Part shown: positions 1 to 8,566 of the stretch, piece by piece
How the letters are laid out: the number at the start of each line of letters is the position of its first letter
Position numbering within the stretch: position 1 is the stretch's first letter
Source: Mycoplasmataceae bacterium
Lineage (GTDB): Bacteria; Bacillota_I; Bacilli_A; Mycoplasmatales; Mycoplasmoidaceae
DNA: 64,000 nucleotides
Reading direction: 5' to 3'
Assembly (NCBI GenBank): GCA_020024755.1
Contig: JAHHTH010000002.1
Coordinates: 1 to 64,000, forward strand
Position numbers and translations under genes: made by a program
Notes under the pieces: model-generated
The model's database searches: none
What the model was told of the DNA's origin: nothing
Seen by the model: only the letters and a program-made list of their open reading frames with translations

Positions 1-1031
1 CACCAGTTCCTCCAGGAGCACCAATGGGAGCTCCAAAACCTATGGGACCAGCACCAATGGGTGGAGCACCAGTTCCTCCAGGAGCACCAATGGGAGCTCC
101 AAAACCTATGGGTCCTGCACCAATGGGTCCTTCAGCACCAGCTACACCAGGATTCGGAGCACCAGCAGGAGCTCCAGGATTTGGTGGACCAAAACCTATG
201 GGTCCAAGCCCAATGGGTACACCAGGATTTGGTGGACCTGCACCAATGGGTGGATCTCCAATGGGAGCACCAGCTCAACCTCAACAACATGCTAACCCTA
301 AATATGTAGAAGTTAACAAACCTCAAGGTGATGCAAGAGTTGTTAATTTAGGTGGATCATCTAACAGATTACCTGTATATGAAATGTCAACTGATGCAAT
401 TAGTGCAATTATTGATATTGATTTAGAATCAGGTAAGGTTGCAAAAGAAAAATTTGGTGCTAACCCAGATATCAATGCTGTTAAGTCATATATCAACAGA
501 TTATCAATTAGAAAACAAGAATTAATCCAAATTGAAGCTCAATTAAAAACTAGAATTAACGAAATTGAAGCTAAGATGCCTAAGAAGAAAGCTAAAAAAC
601 CAGCAGCTAAAAAACCTACAGCATCTAAAACTGGAAAATCAACTGCAGTTAAATCTGTTGAATCAGTAAAAGAAGCTAAAGCAGCAGAAGCTAAAGTTGA
701 AGACAAAAAAGTAGAAGCTAAAAAAGCTCCTGCTAAAAAAGAAGCTAAGAAAACAACAGCTCCAGCAGTAGTTAAAAAAGCTCCTGCTAAAAAAGAAGCT
801 AAGAAAACAACAGCTCCAGCAGTTGTAAAGAAAGCAGAAGCTAAAAAACCAGCAGCCCTAAAAACTATGACTAACAAGACAACAGGTGCTGGTAAAGAAT
901 TAGAAAAATATGTAAACAGTCCTAAAACTAAAACACAAGTTAAAGGATCATCTAAAGTTGGATCATCAAAATCAACTTCAGTAAAAACTACTACTCCTAA
1001 AAAACCAGCAGCTAAAAAAGGTAAAAAATAA
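1..1031 (+). CDS. Proline/methionine-repeat protein with Lys/Ala-rich tail (5' truncated)
   Basis: The frame is open at the left edge, so the N-terminus is missing. The visible part starts with short Gly-Ala-Pro-Met / Lys-Pro-Met-Gly-Pro repeats, then a non-repetitive stretch of about 100 residues that ends in a probable coiled coil (rich in Ile, Gln, Glu, Lys), then a Lys/Ala/Pro tail. At DNA level a 66-nt unit is repeated (positions 1-46 and 67-112 identical) and a 54-nt unit encoding KKAPAKKEAKK is repeated at 720-773 and 774-827. No catalytic domain is visible. Pro-rich repeats plus a coiled coil are known from mycoplasma cytoskeletal and attachment-organelle proteins; a role of that kind, or nucleic-acid binding by the basic tail, is only inference. 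A strong terminator follows the stop codon. Confidence 0.75.
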   Translation, partial: PVPPGAPMGAPKPMGPAPMGGAPVPPGAPMGAPKPMGPAPMGPSAPATPGFGAPAGAPGFGGPKPMGPSPMGTPGFGGPAPMGGSPMGAPAQPQQHANPKYVEVNKPQGDARVVNLGGSSNRLPVYEMSTDAISAIIDIDLESGKVAKEKFGANPDINAVKSYINRLSIRKQELIQIEAQLKTRINEIEAKMPKKKAKKPAAKKPTASKTGKSTAVKSVESVKEAKAAEAKVEDKKVEAKKAPAKKEAKKTTAPAVVKKAPAKKEAKKTTAPAVVKKAEAKKPAALKTMTNKTTGAGKELEKYVNSPKTKTQVKGSSKVGSSKSTSVKTTTPKKPAAKKGKK

Positions 1032-1050
1032 TTACCAATTAATAATCGAT

Positions 1051-1079
1051 AAAAAATAGGCGCAATGCCTATTTTTTAT
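1051..1079 (+). terminator. Rho-independent terminator after the repeat-protein gene
   Basis: An 11-bp perfect stem (AAAAAATAGGC / GCCTATTTTTT) with a 5-nt loop ends in a T run. It separates the upstream gene from rnpB. Confidence 0.85.
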
Positions 1080-1080
1080 T

Positions 1081-1086
1081 TATAAT
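1081..1086 (+). promoter_or_regulatory. -10 box of rnpB
   Basis: A perfect TATAAT lies a few bases before the expected 5' end of RNase P RNA and directly after the upstream terminator, so rnpB has its own promoter. No good -35 box is visible, as is usual in mollicutes. Confidence 0.6.
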
Positions 1087-1090
1087 ATAA

Positions 1091-1420
1091 ACGCAAACGG
1101 CTAATTGCTGCATTGTGTAGAGGAAAGTCCATGCTAGCACAACCTGGAATGGTTGTAGTGATTGTGTATGCTTAAAAAATAAGGCATAGCTTAGACGTCT
1201 GCTCGATATTCCTTATGGGAATGCTAGAGCTATAAAAGTGCCACAGAGACGATTAACCAAGTAATTGGTGAGATGAAACGCGGTAAACACCACAAGCTAG
1301 AAACCTAAATTATGGTAAGGGAATTAGAAACAGTGAATCAATAAACTAGTTTCTAAAGTCGTAAGACTAGATAAATAATTAGCACTCGTAAGAGTACAGA
1401 ACATGGCTTATAGTTTGTAA
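1091..1420 (+). ncRNA. rnpB: RNase P RNA
   Basis: This is the catalytic RNA that trims the 5' leaders of tRNA precursors. The conserved 5' block GAGGAAAGTCCATGCTAGC (about 1120-1138) and the 3' block ACAGAACATGGCTTATAG (about 1396-1413), which form the P4 pseudoknot region, are both visible at the right distance for a bacterial B-type-like molecule of about 330 nt. CAAAC near the 5' end can pair with GTTTG near the 3' end (P1). Exact ends are estimated. It sits between a TATAAT box and a terminator as a single-gene unit. Confidence 0.92.
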
Positions 1421-1443
1421 ATACTGGGAAACCAGTATTTTTT
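1420..1443 (+). terminator. Terminator of rnpB
   Basis: An 8-bp stem AATACTGG / CCAGTATT closed by a GAAA tetraloop is followed by a T run. It directly follows the P1 3' strand. Confidence 0.85.
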
Positions 1444-1470
1444 ATTTATATAGCCTCATTGATAGTTTTG

Positions 1471-1511
1471 TTGAAAACTGCAGCAATTAATAGTGTATAA
1501 TTATTACTACT
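1471..1511 (+). promoter_or_regulatory. Promoter placing the start site at or next to the ATG
   Basis: TTGAAA (1471-1476) and TATAAT (1496-1501) precede the ATG at 1512 by only 10 nt, so the transcript would have almost no leader. No Shine-Dalgarno sequence is present. The block TATAATTATTACT also precedes the gene at 8567, and a close variant precedes the gene at 36455. Confidence 0.55.
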
Positions 1512-2198
1512 ATGGATAAAAAAGTTAAAGCATTAGATATTACAACATTACTATCATTAATGTTCTACATTGCAGCTGCTGCATTTATTGTTATGGGATA
1601 TTTATTTCTAGACAAAGAAGGAGCAGGCCTAGATTCTATGTCATTTGCACTTGGAAGTAAAGATGCAAAAGAAGGAAACATAGCTATTGCAAGTTTGATC
1701 ACAGTTATTGGATTTGCATTTGTAGGTTTAGCTATTGTAACAGGTGTTTATGTAGGAATTATGTACTTAATTACAGATTGAGGAAATGAAGAATTAAACA
1801 AGAAAGCTAAATTATTAGGTGGATTGAATATATGTCCACTTTGTCTAAGTATTCCAGCAAATATCTTAACAAAAACTTTAGTTAAAGAATACGTTCATGA
1901 CGGACCTAAAGAATCTAAATCTAAAAAAGAAAAGAAATCTAAAGATAAAAAACCAGAAGAAAAAACTATAACTACTACTACAACTACAACTACGTATACT
2001 GTAACTCAACAACAACAACAAGTAACTCCTCCACAAGCTCAAGGATTTGGTTTTGGACAACCAGCACAAACAAGATTTGTTGCCCCATTAAATCAAGCAT
2101 TCCAATACAATGGAAAATGAATGTTCTTTGATGGACAATACTACTATGAAGCTGATGCTAACAACCAATGAGTACCATCTAGCACAATTCCACAATAA
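1512..2198 (+). CDS. Membrane protein with two N-terminal helices and a basic/Thr-Gln linker
   Basis: The 228-residue protein reads through two in-frame TGA (Trp) codons. Residues about 10-30 and 55-85 are hydrophobic and likely span the membrane. Then come a Lys/Glu-rich charged stretch, runs of Thr and Gln, and a short aromatic C-terminal module (FFDGQYYYEADANNQWVPSS) that resembles the small Trp/Tyr motifs found at the ends of bacterial membrane proteins. I do not recognise a family. The gene stands alone between rnpB and trpS, 17 nt ahead of trpS, and may be cotranscribed with it. It starts next to a promoter without a ribosome-binding site. Confidence 0.7.
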
Positions 2199-2215
2199 TA
2201 TATCTAGGAGTTAAT

Positions 2216-3229
2216 ATGAGCAATAAGCCAATTATGGTATCTGGTATTCAACCTACCAACCAAATTACTTTAGGTAATTACTTAGGTGCTATTAAAAATT
2301 TTGTCAAGTACCAAGATGAATATAACATGTATGTTTTTGTTGCAGATCTTCATGCTTTAACAACAAACACTGTAGTAAAAATGTGAGAAAATAAAATCTC
2401 AGTAGCTAAAACTTATTTAGCTGCTGGATTAGATCCTAAAAAGGTTGTTATCTTTAATCAATCAGATGTTCAAGAACATACATTACTTGGATATATATTA
2501 ACTTGTAGTACTACTATTGGTGAACTTAACCGTATGACTCAATTTAAAGATAAGTCAGCAAAATGTAAATCTGCCAATGGAACAGAATTTATTCCTACTG
2601 GATTATTGATTTACCCAACTCAAATGGCTGCTGATATTTTATTATATGATGCTAATGAAGTAATTGTAGGTCAAGATCAAAAGCAACACCTAGAACTTAC
2701 TCGTAATATTGCAATAAGATTAAACAATGCAACTAAATCTAATTTATTCACTGTACCAGAATTCAAGACTGCAGAATTTAGTGCTAAAGTAATGGATTTA
2801 TTAGACCCAACTAAAAAGATGTCAAAATCATCTGAAAATCCTAAAGGTGTTATCTTTATTGGAGATGATATTGAAGTATCTAGAAAAAAGATCATGGGAA
2901 GTTTAACTGACAATTTAAATAAGGTTAAATATGATTGAGATAACCAACCAGGGATTTCAAACTTAATTAGTATTTATGCTACTATCACAAATAAATCTAT
3001 AGAAGAAATTGAAAAAGAATTTAGTGATATTCCAAACTATGGAGTATTTAAAAAAGCTGTAGCAGATGAAGTATGTAATCTAATCGCTGATATTCAAACT
3101 AAAATGAAAACATTTGATGATAAACAAGTACAAGATATTCTTACTGACGGTGCAAACAAAGCAAGAGCAGTAGCATCTAAAAAAATGCAAGATGTATTAA
3201 ATAAGATAGGTATCAACAATGGCAAGTAA
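2216..3229 (+). CDS. trpS: Tryptophanyl-tRNA synthetase
   Basis: This class I enzyme charges tRNA-Trp in the cytoplasm, which must here decode both UGG and UGA. The 337-residue length is normal. The N-terminal GIQPTNQITLGNYLGAI is the HIGH-type nucleotide-binding motif in the usual TrpRS form, and KKMSKS near residue 200 is the second class signature. The start is fixed by TAGGAG upstream. The protein itself contains two UGA-coded tryptophans. It overlaps the next gene by 11 nt (ATG at 3219 lies before its stop), so the two are translationally coupled. Confidence 0.95.
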
Positions 3230-4103
3230 AAGAGCTGAAATTAATAAACTACTATATAATGAAAAATTTTTAATTGCTTTTGATTTAGATGGAACACTTT
3301 TAAATAGTGATTCCAAATTATCAAAAACTACTATTTCATCAATTAAAAAAGTAAGCAAAGCTGGTCATCATGTTTGCTTAATTACAGGTAGACCATATGA
3401 TGGCTCTATTAACTATCATAAACAATTAGGATTAGATACAATCATGGTAAATCAAAATGGTTGTTTTATGTCTAAACCAGGCGATAAAACATATGTACCA
3501 ATTTGTATTGGATGATCAAAAGAAATCTTAAGAAAGCTAATTGAAAATAAAGAATTTATGGAATATGCTTCACATATCATTATTGAAGGTATGGGGAAAT
3601 CTTGATTATGAGATGAATCAGATGATGATCAAGTAAATGATATGATGCGTGAACTATTCCACTTAGATGGTAGAGATGTTACATGCATAAACAAGAAATT
3701 TGATAAAGTTAGTACAGACATATCAACACTTATTTGTGTTATTGAAAATGAAGAAGATTTAAACAGAATTATATACCAAGTAAAAAACACTTCTCCTAAC
3801 TTAATTGTACGTAACTGAAGTATGCCACACAGTGGTAAAGTAATTATTGAAATCAATACTAAGTTTGCAACAAAAGCAACAGCTATTGATTATCTAGCTT
3901 CATACTACGGTATTCCAAATGAACGATGTGTAGCATTCGGTGATGGAGACAACGATGTTGAAATGCTAACTAAGGTAACATGATCATTCGCTTTAAAGAA
4001 TGCAAGTCCAGCTGCTAGATTAGCTGCTAGATATATGACAAAATATAATAATGATGAAGATGGTGCAGCTAAACAATTATTGAAGTTTTTAAATATTGAA
4101 TAG
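3219..4103 (+). CDS. Cof-type HAD-superfamily phosphatase
   Basis: The 294-residue length fits the Cof/IIB subfamily of haloacid-dehalogenase hydrolases, which dephosphorylate sugar phosphates, nucleotides or flavin phosphates. Motif I is FDLDGTLLNS (nucleophile Asp), motif II is the Thr in LITGRP, and the C-terminal motif III/IV is FGDGDNDVEML, binding Mg2+. The variable cap lies between about residues 85 and 200. Four or more internal TGA codons encode Trp. Overlap with trpS suggests joint expression but not a joint pathway. The substrate cannot be predicted; mollicutes carry several paralogues, and another lies at 46267-47103. Confidence 0.88.
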
Positions 4104-4113
4104 TTACTAATAT

Positions 4114-5427
4114 TTATTCCATTTCTAATTTAATTAATCTATTTAGTTCTACCGCATATTCCATTGGTAGTTCTTTACTAAATTCATCTATAAAGCCTAA
4201 CACAATTAAGTGTTTGGCTTTTTGTTCATCTAATCCTCTAGACATTAAGTAATTTAGTTGGGTTTCAGAAATTTTAGAAATAGAAGCTTCGTGTTCTATA
4301 GTTGATGAATTATTACTTATAGTTTCATAAGGTAATGTTTCTGATATTAGATTAGAGTCTAATAGTAAGGTATCACATTGTACATATGCTTTAGAGTTTT
4401 GAGCAGATTTTTTAATATCTACAATACCTCTAAAAATTGATTTAGAGTTTTTATGACCAATTGATTTTGATATGATATTGGATTTTGTATTTTTTCCAAT
4501 ATGGATCATTTTAGCTCCAGCATCTTGGATTACATCATGGTTTGCAATTGCTACTGAAATACAGTTACCTACTGAATTATCTCCCATTAAAATACAAGCT
4601 GGGAATTTAATGTTATGTTTAGATCCAATATTGCCATCTATTCATGTCATCATTCCGCCTTCACTTACTCTTGCTCTTTTGGTTACATAATTCAATACAT
4701 TATCACTTCAATTTTGAATAGTAGTATATTTTACTTGAGCATTTTTTTCTACATATACTTCAACTACTGCTGCATGAAGATTATCACTGGAATAAATTGG
4801 TGCTGTACATCCTTCTATATAGTGCAGACTTGATCCTTCATCAACAATAATTAAGGTTCTTTCGAATTGTCCTAAAGATTGAGCATTAATTCTAAAATAA
4901 GATTGTAATGGTTTATCTAATTTAGTATGTGGTGGTACATAAATAAAAGTACCACCACTTCATACTGCAGTGTTTAATGCTGCATATTTATTATCTGCAT
5001 AAGGCACTATTTTGTTGAAGTATTTTTTAAATAATTCTGGGTGGTTTTTATAAGCTGAATCGGTATCACAATAGATTACACCTTTATCATCCAATTCCTT
5101 TTTATTTTTATGATAAATAACTTCAGAATCATATTGAGTAGTTACTCCATTTAAGAACTTAGCTTCAGCTTCAATAATTCCTAATTTATCAAAAGTATTT
5201 CTAATCTTTTCTGGAATATCATTTCAATCTTTCTTAACACCTTGCCCAAGGCCTTGATAATAAACAAATGATTGGAAGTCAATATCTCCAATATCACTTG
5301 ATCATTGTGGATTTGGAATATCTAGAAATGCTTGATATGCTTTTAATCTCAAATTTAACATAAAGTCATCTTCATGTTTAATTTGAGATATTTGTTTAAC
5401 AATATCAGCATTAATTCCTTTATTCAT
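4114..5427 (-). CDS. sufB: SufB, scaffold subunit of the SufBCD iron-sulfur assembly complex
   Basis: SufB assembles nascent Fe-S clusters together with SufC and SufD. The 437-residue protein has the family features: the N-terminal region before a YVPPHTKLDKPLQSYFRIN-type segment, the beta-helix core with EGCTAP, and the C-terminal block EHEASISKIS followed by NYLMSRGLDEQKAKHLIV, which it shares with SufD. It is slightly shorter than typical SufB (about 465). It is the last gene of the minus-strand suf operon, 7 nt after sufU, and converges on the HAD gene with only 10 nt between stops and no clear terminator. Confidence 0.93.
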
Positions 5428-5434
5428 ATCACTC

Positions 5435-5878
5435 CTATTTTTTATTTAAAGCTTGTATTAGTGCATCCAAACCAATTAAAGAACATTTAATTCTATTTTG
5501 TTGTTCATGAATGTTATGAAAGGCAACTAATTCGCCCATAGCATCAACATCATATGATTCACCTGCAATCATCTTTTTATAGTTGTCAAATATATATTGT
5601 GCATCTTTAAATGTTTTATCTTTTAAAGTATCACATAAGATATCAGTAGAAGCTGTTGAAATAGCACATCCTATACCACTGAATTTAGCATCAACTACTA
5701 TTTCATTATTTACTTTAACATATACTTTTATATCATCTATACATGAAGCAGATTTGTTATGGAAAATAATATATCCTTCCATAGCATCTTGATCTTCTAT
5801 TTTATTATTAGGTTTGTCATAGTGACTAATAATGATTTGTCTTAATAAATCCTTATCATCTAAATTAAATAAGCTCAT
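5435..5878 (-). CDS. sufU: SufU/IscU-type Fe-S sulfur-acceptor protein
   Basis: This 147-residue protein carries the three expected cysteines: Cys46 (SASC), the Cys in SGIGCAIS, and the Cys in RIKCSL, with an Asp/Ser-rich region typical of SufU. In Firmicutes SufU binds zinc and takes persulfide from SufS for transfer to SufBCD. Its ATG lies 14 nt inside the end of sufS, so it is translationally coupled to its partner. An additional Cys in STDILCDTL is not part of the classical ligand set. Confidence 0.92.
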   Translation of the reverse strand: MSLFNLDDKDLLRQIIISHYDKPNNKIEDQDAMEGYIIFHNKSASCIDDIKVYVKVNNEIVVDAKFSGIGCAISTASTDILCDTLKDKTFKDAQYIFDNYKKMIAGESYDVDAMGELVAFHNIHEQQNRIKCSLIGLDALIQALNKK

Positions 5879-7073
5879 TTAATACTTTCTCCTTAGTTGT
5901 TTGTTTTAAGAAGTCAATAAACTTTTGGATATCTTCTTTTGTATTGTAAACAAAGAATGTTGCTCTTACAACTGATGGTGAACAAACAACATAGTCTAAT
6001 AACTTAGCACAACTTAATCCTGATCTTACAATGAAGTTGTGTTTACTTAAATAAGCTGCTAAATCTTGGCTGTGTACACCTTCAATATTAAAAGCTAATG
6101 TTGAACACTTAGCATCTCAATTGTGAACAATAATATGACTACAATCTTTTAATTGGCTATAAAGCATTTCATAGATTTCTTGTTCATGCTTATGAATTGC
6201 ATCATAACCTAAATTATTTAAATATTTAGTAGCAGCACATAAACTATAAATACCAGCAGTATTTGGTGTACCACCTTCAAACTTTTCTACTGATTGCATG
6301 AATGTATAATTATCTTCTCTAATACCTGCATTCATCCCACCACCATATCTAAGTGGTTTTAATTCTTCCATTCATTTTTTCTTCATGAAGGCAACCCCGA
6401 TTCCAGGAGCTGAAAACATTTTGTGACCACTATATGCAGCAAAGTCACAATCTCAAGATTTAACATCTGGCTTTTTGTGTGGAACATATTGAGCTAAGTC
6501 AATACAAATAAAGATGTTAGGATTATACTTTCTAACAGCATCACAAATTTCTTTTACTGGTAAAACATTACCTAGTACATTTGAAATTCCAGTGAAACTA
6601 ACGATTTTTGTTTTAGGTGTTAGTTGCTTAATAAAATCTTGTGCAGTTAATACTAATCCTTGTCCAACAGCAAATTTAACTTTTGCTTTTTTATCTTCTG
6701 CTAAATTAAATCAGGGTAGTAAATTAGAAGCATGTTCAAAATGTGTTAATACTATTTCATCACCTTCATTAATTTTGTCTCTTAAAGCAATTGCAAATAA
6801 ATTTAAAGATTCAGTTGCACCACTTGTAAAGATAACTTCATTTTCTTCACAGTTTAATAATTCTGCTTGAAGCTTTCTACATTCATTAATTACTTCATGT
6901 GCTTGATATGCAAATAATGAATCACTATTATGTGGGTTAGTTGATTGATCATTCATATAAGCATCCATAGCAGCAGTAACTGAAGCTGGTTTTAAAGCAG
7001 TAGCACCTGAGTCTGCATAGATTAAATCTTTATTCTTTTCAAATCATTTAAAGTCTTTTTTAATATTAAGCAT
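5865..7073 (-). CDS. sufS: Cysteine desulfurase SufS
   Basis: This class V PLP enzyme removes sulfur from cysteine and passes it on as a persulfide. The 402-residue length is standard. The PLP lysine is in YSGHKMFSAPG, the Schiff-base region is preceded by the conserved His in THFEHASNLLPW, and the persulfide-forming cysteine is in VRSGLSCAKLL near the C-terminus. The frame runs beyond the sufU start to a TAA at 5865-5867. It follows sufD by 10 nt. Three internal UGA codons are read as Trp. Confidence 0.94.
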
Positions 7074-7083
7074 TTTCTTCTCC

Positions 7084-7671
7084 TCATATGTTTAGAATTT
7101 GTTGTTTCTTTAATTCAATTTGTTCTGTTGGTAATCTCTTTAAACATTCAAATAGTTTTGCAGAGATTAACATATATTTAGCACTCTTGGAATTAATTCC
7201 TCTTGAGAGCAAGTAGGACAATTCTTTATCATTAACCTTTCCGATTGTTAAACCATGTCTAGCTTCAATGGTATTACTCTTAAAGATGAATTTAGGTTTA
7301 CCAGTAATGGTTGCACTTTCACTATCAATAATTCCATCAATTTGAATATTGATTTTGGATTGATACGGATAATCACAGATTCCATTAATCTCAATTTCAG
7401 TAGATGATTTGTTGATTCCCAAACAATTACTCTTTACTTGTACGTAGGAATTATCACCTTCAAGAATTACGTTCACAATAAATTTCTTTTTATAATCTTC
7501 ATAATTAAGTGAACTCATGTTGATATAAAGTTCAATATTTTTGGGAACATGAATATTTAATGTTGTTTTAATATTTGATTCATTAATATCAAAAATATCT
7601 AGGATTTCATTTTCTTTAATTTGAATATCTACAACATTATCATTGTTTAATTCAATAAATCTATTTTTCAT
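7084..7671 (-). CDS. sufD: SufD, short form
   Basis: SufD pairs with SufB and SufC. The C-terminal part shows the shared SufB/SufD signature: ARHGLTIGKVNDKELSYLLS followed by RGINSKSAKYML. At 195 residues it is much shorter than usual SufD (about 400-430), so it keeps mainly the beta-helix end and the C-terminal helical domain that contacts SufC. I chose the ATG at 7671 rather than 7698 because GGAGG lies 8 nt upstream of it. The start overlaps the end of sufC by 11 nt. Confidence 0.85.
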   Translation of the reverse strand: MKNRFIELNNDNVVDIQIKENEILDIFDINESNIKTTLNIHVPKNIELYINMSSLNYEDYKKKFIVNVILEGDNSYVQVKSNCLGINKSSTEIEINGICDYPYQSKINIQIDGIIDSESATITGKPKFIFKSNTIEARHGLTIGKVNDKELSYLLSRGINSKSAKYMLISAKLFECLKRLPTEQIELKKQQILNI

Positions 7672-8452
7672 TGAAGTGACCTCCAACGCAAGTACCAATC
7701 ATTCTTGGTCTTTCTACTACTCCTAATTCTCTTAAGATTTTTTTATAACCTTTGTTTAGGATTTCTTCTGCAAATTGATAATCACCAACTTTTAAGATTC
7801 TATTATCACCTAACAACACAACTTTATTTGGATGGAGATCTTTAATCATTTCTGGGGTGTGGCTAATGAAGATAACTGTTTTCTTTTTTTGAATTTGTTC
7901 TTTGATGATATTAGTAATTAAAGTTCTTGTATCAAAATCTAATCCACTATCAATTTCATCGAGCATAATTAATTCAGGATCTAGAAGTAACATTTGTGAG
8001 ATTTCATTTTTTTTCTTTTCTCCACCACTAAATCCTTCGTTAACACTTCTATTTAAGAAATCTTCATTTAACTCAACCTTTTTTAAAATAACATCTAACT
8101 TCTTATAGACTTCAATTACATTAGCTGTGTTATATCTGTTTTGGAAGATTGCTCTATATAAATCTATTTGACTAACCCCTTGGATTTCTACTGGGTCTTG
8201 CATACTAAGGAATAAACCAATACTTGAACGTTCATTAATAGAAAGATGTGAAATTTCTTTGTTATTGAATTTGATAGAACCAGAAATATCATAAACATTA
8301 GAAAAGCCCATAATTGCTTTCATTAGGGTAGATTTTCCTCTACCATTTTGACCTAGAACACAAACTACATCACCCTTCTCAATATTAAGTGACACATTTT
8401 CTAATATGATATTTTCATCCTTTTTAATGATTAAGTCTTTAATTTCTATCAT
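7661..8452 (-). CDS. sufC: SufC, ABC-type ATPase of the SUF complex
   Basis: The 263-residue protein has a Walker A GQNGRGKST, the Q-loop MQDPVEIQG typical of SufC, the ABC signature SGGEKKKNEI, Walker B LIMLDEIDSGLD and the H-loop ISHTPEM. SufC powers conformational change in SufBCD during cluster assembly. It is the first gene of the suf operon. GGAAAAG lies just ahead of the ATG. The upstream 110 nt are very AT-rich and shared with the divergent gene at 8567. Confidence 0.95.
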   Translation of the reverse strand: MIEIKDLIIKKDENIILENVSLNIEKGDVVCVLGQNGRGKSTLMKAIMGFSNVYDISGSIKFNNKEISHLSINERSSIGLFLSMQDPVEIQGVSQIDLYRAIFQNRYNTANVIEVYKKLDVILKKVELNEDFLNRSVNEGFSGGEKKKNEISQMLLLDPELIMLDEIDSGLDFDTRTLITNIIKEQIQKKKTVIFISHTPEMIKDLHPNKVVLLGDNRILKVGDYQFAEEILNKGYKKILRELGVVERPRMIGTCVGGHFNEK

Positions 8453-8553
8453 CTTTTCCCTATTTTAGTATATATATTTACTATATTTAATACAATATAG
8501 TATCACCAAAACAATATAATTATAAAAAAGTTATTAAAATATAGTTAATAATA

Positions 8554-8566
8554 TATAATTATTACT
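8554..8566 (+). promoter_or_regulatory. Leaderless-type promoter: TATAAT 7 nt before the ATG
   Basis: TATAAT (8554-8559) is followed by TATTACT and the ATG at 8567. Normal spacing would put transcription start at the A of the start codon, and no Shine-Dalgarno sequence exists. The same block precedes 1512. Confidence 0.55.

Noticed and set aside
1..300. Tandem repeats at the left edge as a CRISPR array
   Set aside because: The repeats are in frame, contiguous and encode a Gly/Ala/Pro/Met repeat; there are no unique spacers.
539..877. Long minus-strand open frame opposite the Lys/Ala-rich tail
   Set aside because: It is a shadow of the repetitive plus-strand gene; low-complexity AAA/GCT codons leave the antisense frame open by chance.
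2199..2215. T-box or riboswitch before trpS or alaS
   Set aside because: The gaps upstream are too short (trpS) or plain AT-rich sequence (alaS) without conserved elements.
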